NCBI RefSeq assembly: GCF_029983095.1
Contig: NZ_CP120467.1
Coordinates: forward strand, 614,501-678,500
DNA from: Enterococcus montenegrensis
GTDB taxonomy: Bacteria > Bacillota > Bacilli > Lactobacillales > Enterococcaceae
Direction: 5' to 3'
Length of the DNA: 64,000 nt
A program made the position numbers and the translations under genes. Position 1 is the stretch's first letter, and each line of letters begins with the position of its first letter. Shown piece by piece: positions 60,753-64,000 of the stretch. A model generated the notes under the pieces. It worked only from the letters and a program-made list of their open reading frames with translations, had not been told where the DNA came from and made no database searches.

Positions 60753-63010
<2,258 letters not shown>

Positions 63011-63080
63011 ACTTTAGTAGAAGTTGCGAAAAATTATCCGGAAAACGAATTCAGAATATTGAAAAAATGGAGTGAGAATG

Positions 63081-63401
63081 ATGAATAAAGAAGAATTACA
63101 GATGCTGGGCTTTGAGATTGTCGCATATGCTGGTGACGCTAGAAGTAGCCTATTAACAATTATTAAAGAAGCCCGGGCTGGCAATTTTGAAAATGTTACG
63201 ACACTTATGGCTGACGCTGAGGAAAATTTGAATTTGGCCCATAATGCTCAAACCAAATGTCTGGCCGCAGAAGCAGAAGGTGAAGACTTAGATATCGGTT
63301 TTATCTTTGTTCATGGGCAAGATCATTTGATGACGACTATTCTTTTAAAAGAATTAACAGAAAACTTTGTCGACTTATATAAAGAAAAATACAACAAATA
63401 A
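63081..63401 (+). CDS. lacF: PTS lactose-specific EIIA component
   Basis: A 106-aa EIIA of the lactose/cellobiose family. H78 (FVHGQDHLM) is the phosphorylation site, and D81 aligns with the magnesium ligand. The start is chosen at ATG 63081 (MNKEELQMLGF), eight bases after GGAG; upstream in-frame starts at GTG 63072 and ATG 63078 are too close to it. It passes phosphate to the LacE IIB domain. Confidence 0.94.
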   Translation: MNKEELQMLGFEIVAYAGDARSSLLTIIKEARAGNFENVTTLMADAEENLNLAHNAQTKCLAAEAEGEDLDIGFIFVHGQDHLMTTILLKELTENFVDLYKEKYNK

Positions 63402-63424
63402 ACAAAGGTTAAGGAGGAAATGAA

Positions 63425-64000
63425 ATGAACGCCATTATTAAACAAATCGAAAAGCATCAGGCAACTTTTCAAAAGATTTCAAGAAACATTTACTTGTCGG
63501 CGATTAAAGATGGTTTCTTGGCAGCGATGCCAGTTATCTTATTTTCCAGTATTTTTATCTTGATTGCGGCGATCCCGCCAATTTTTGGTATTACACTACC
63601 AGCAGAATTTGAAACCTGGTTATGGAAAATTTATGACTTTACGATGGGCTTAGTGGGGATGTTAGTTGCAGGAACAACAGCGCGATGTTTAGCAGGTTCA
63701 ATGAATCGTAAAATGCCAGATGGTAAAGTGATTAACGAAACTTCTGTTATGCTAGCTTCAATTTGCGGCATGCTTTTACTTGCTGTTAATAAAACAGACG
63801 GTGCCTTTGTCGCGGATTACATGGGAACAAAAGGTTTGTTATCAGCTTTTATCGCAGCTTTTATTACAGTTAATATGTATAAGTTCTGTATCAAACGCGA
63901 TATTACAATTAAAATGCCGCCGGAAGTACCGGGTAGTATTTCACAAAATTTCCGTGATGTTTTTCCATTTTCATTCTCAATTTTAGCTTGTGCTATTATT
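63425..64000 (+). CDS. lacE: PTS lactose-specific EIICB component (5' part)
   Basis: The first 192 codons of an EIIC-domain permease; it runs off the right edge. It begins MNAIIKQIEKHQATFQKISRN, much like LacE, and shows the first membrane helices (AAMPVILFSSIFILIAAIP). The EIIB domain is expected beyond the edge. AAGGAGGAAATGA precedes ATG 63425. With lacF it would take up lactose as lactose-6-phosphate. Confidence 0.9.
   Translation, partial: MNAIIKQIEKHQATFQKISRNIYLSAIKDGFLAAMPVILFSSIFILIAAIPPIFGITLPAEFETWLWKIYDFTMGLVGMLVAGTTARCLAGSMNRKMPDGKVINETSVMLASICGMLLLAVNKTDGAFVADYMGTKGLLSAFIAAFITVNMYKFCIKRDITIKMPPEVPGSISQNFRDVFPFSFSILACAII

Overview
This 64 kb window is a low-GC Bacillota chromosome segment. 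Gene content and order (RelQ, tandem-domain FeoA, L10 leader, lacTGFE, class Ib nrdH/E/F, a Spx/MecA/SpxH block) point to Lactobacillales, most likely Enterococcaceae. I see no rRNA, tRNA, phage, insertion sequence or CRISPR array. Both edges cut genes: a secreted serine hydrolase on the left and the lactose PTS transporter lacE on the right.

Layout. 1-3.0 kb: cell-wall serine hydrolase, GIY-YIG protein and tRNA methyltransferase (minus strand). 3.2-11.6 kb: PlsC-type acyltransferase, SbcD-SbcC nuclease and a SWIM-SNF2 helicase. 11.8-25.9 kb: a stress/proteolysis block with the order of the Bacillus yjb region (spx, mecA, coiA, pepF, spxH, CYTH protein, relQ, nadK, rluD-like, mgtE), then a PH-SHOCT protein, cutC and rlmA. 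26-31 kb: trmL, a phosphoglycerate-mutase-like gene, recD2 and a lipid kinase. 31.5-34.3 kb: a preQ1-controlled queT transporter, a CBS-ACT protein, and rpmG-secE-nusG. 34.7-39.9 kb: a mannose-family PTS operon with a YajC-like protein, its GntR regulator and agaS, probably for galactosamine or N-acetylgalactosamine. 40-47 kb: lipoprotein hydrolase, TetR with an ABC exporter, L-serine dehydratase and a NagB-like paralogue. 47.6-50 kb: rplK-rplA and rplJ-rplL. 50-56.6 kb: csbD, nagB, a DUF92 membrane protein and nrdF/nrdE/nrdH. 56.9-59.7 kb: Fur-type feoA-feoB plus a small Cys-rich protein. 60.7-64 kb: lacT-lacG-lacF-lacE.

How the genes work together. The spx/mecA/spxH/relQ block combines a thiol-stress regulator, its Clp adaptors and alarmone synthesis. 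AgaS, NagB and the NagB-like paralogue, together with the mannose-family PTS, suggest amino-sugar use. The lac operon shows a textbook antiterminator hairpin and a candidate cre site. Iron and deoxyribonucleotide genes carry visible Fur-like and NrdR boxes.

Most noteworthy are non-coding elements. A dispersed family of ~124-bp tandem units, each a near-complete imperfect palindrome with a conserved AAATT-N8-AATTT core, occurs at three loci, with a degenerate relative at a fourth. There are two candidate small RNAs (25.9-26.0 kb plus; 31.2-31.4 kb minus), a three-way-junction RNA after nusG, an intercistronic preQ1-I riboswitch, twin putative L1-binding hairpins, and hairpins just downstream of the nusG and rplK promoters. 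No wholly new protein system stands out. The repeat family and the unassigned RNAs are the best candidates for something undescribed.
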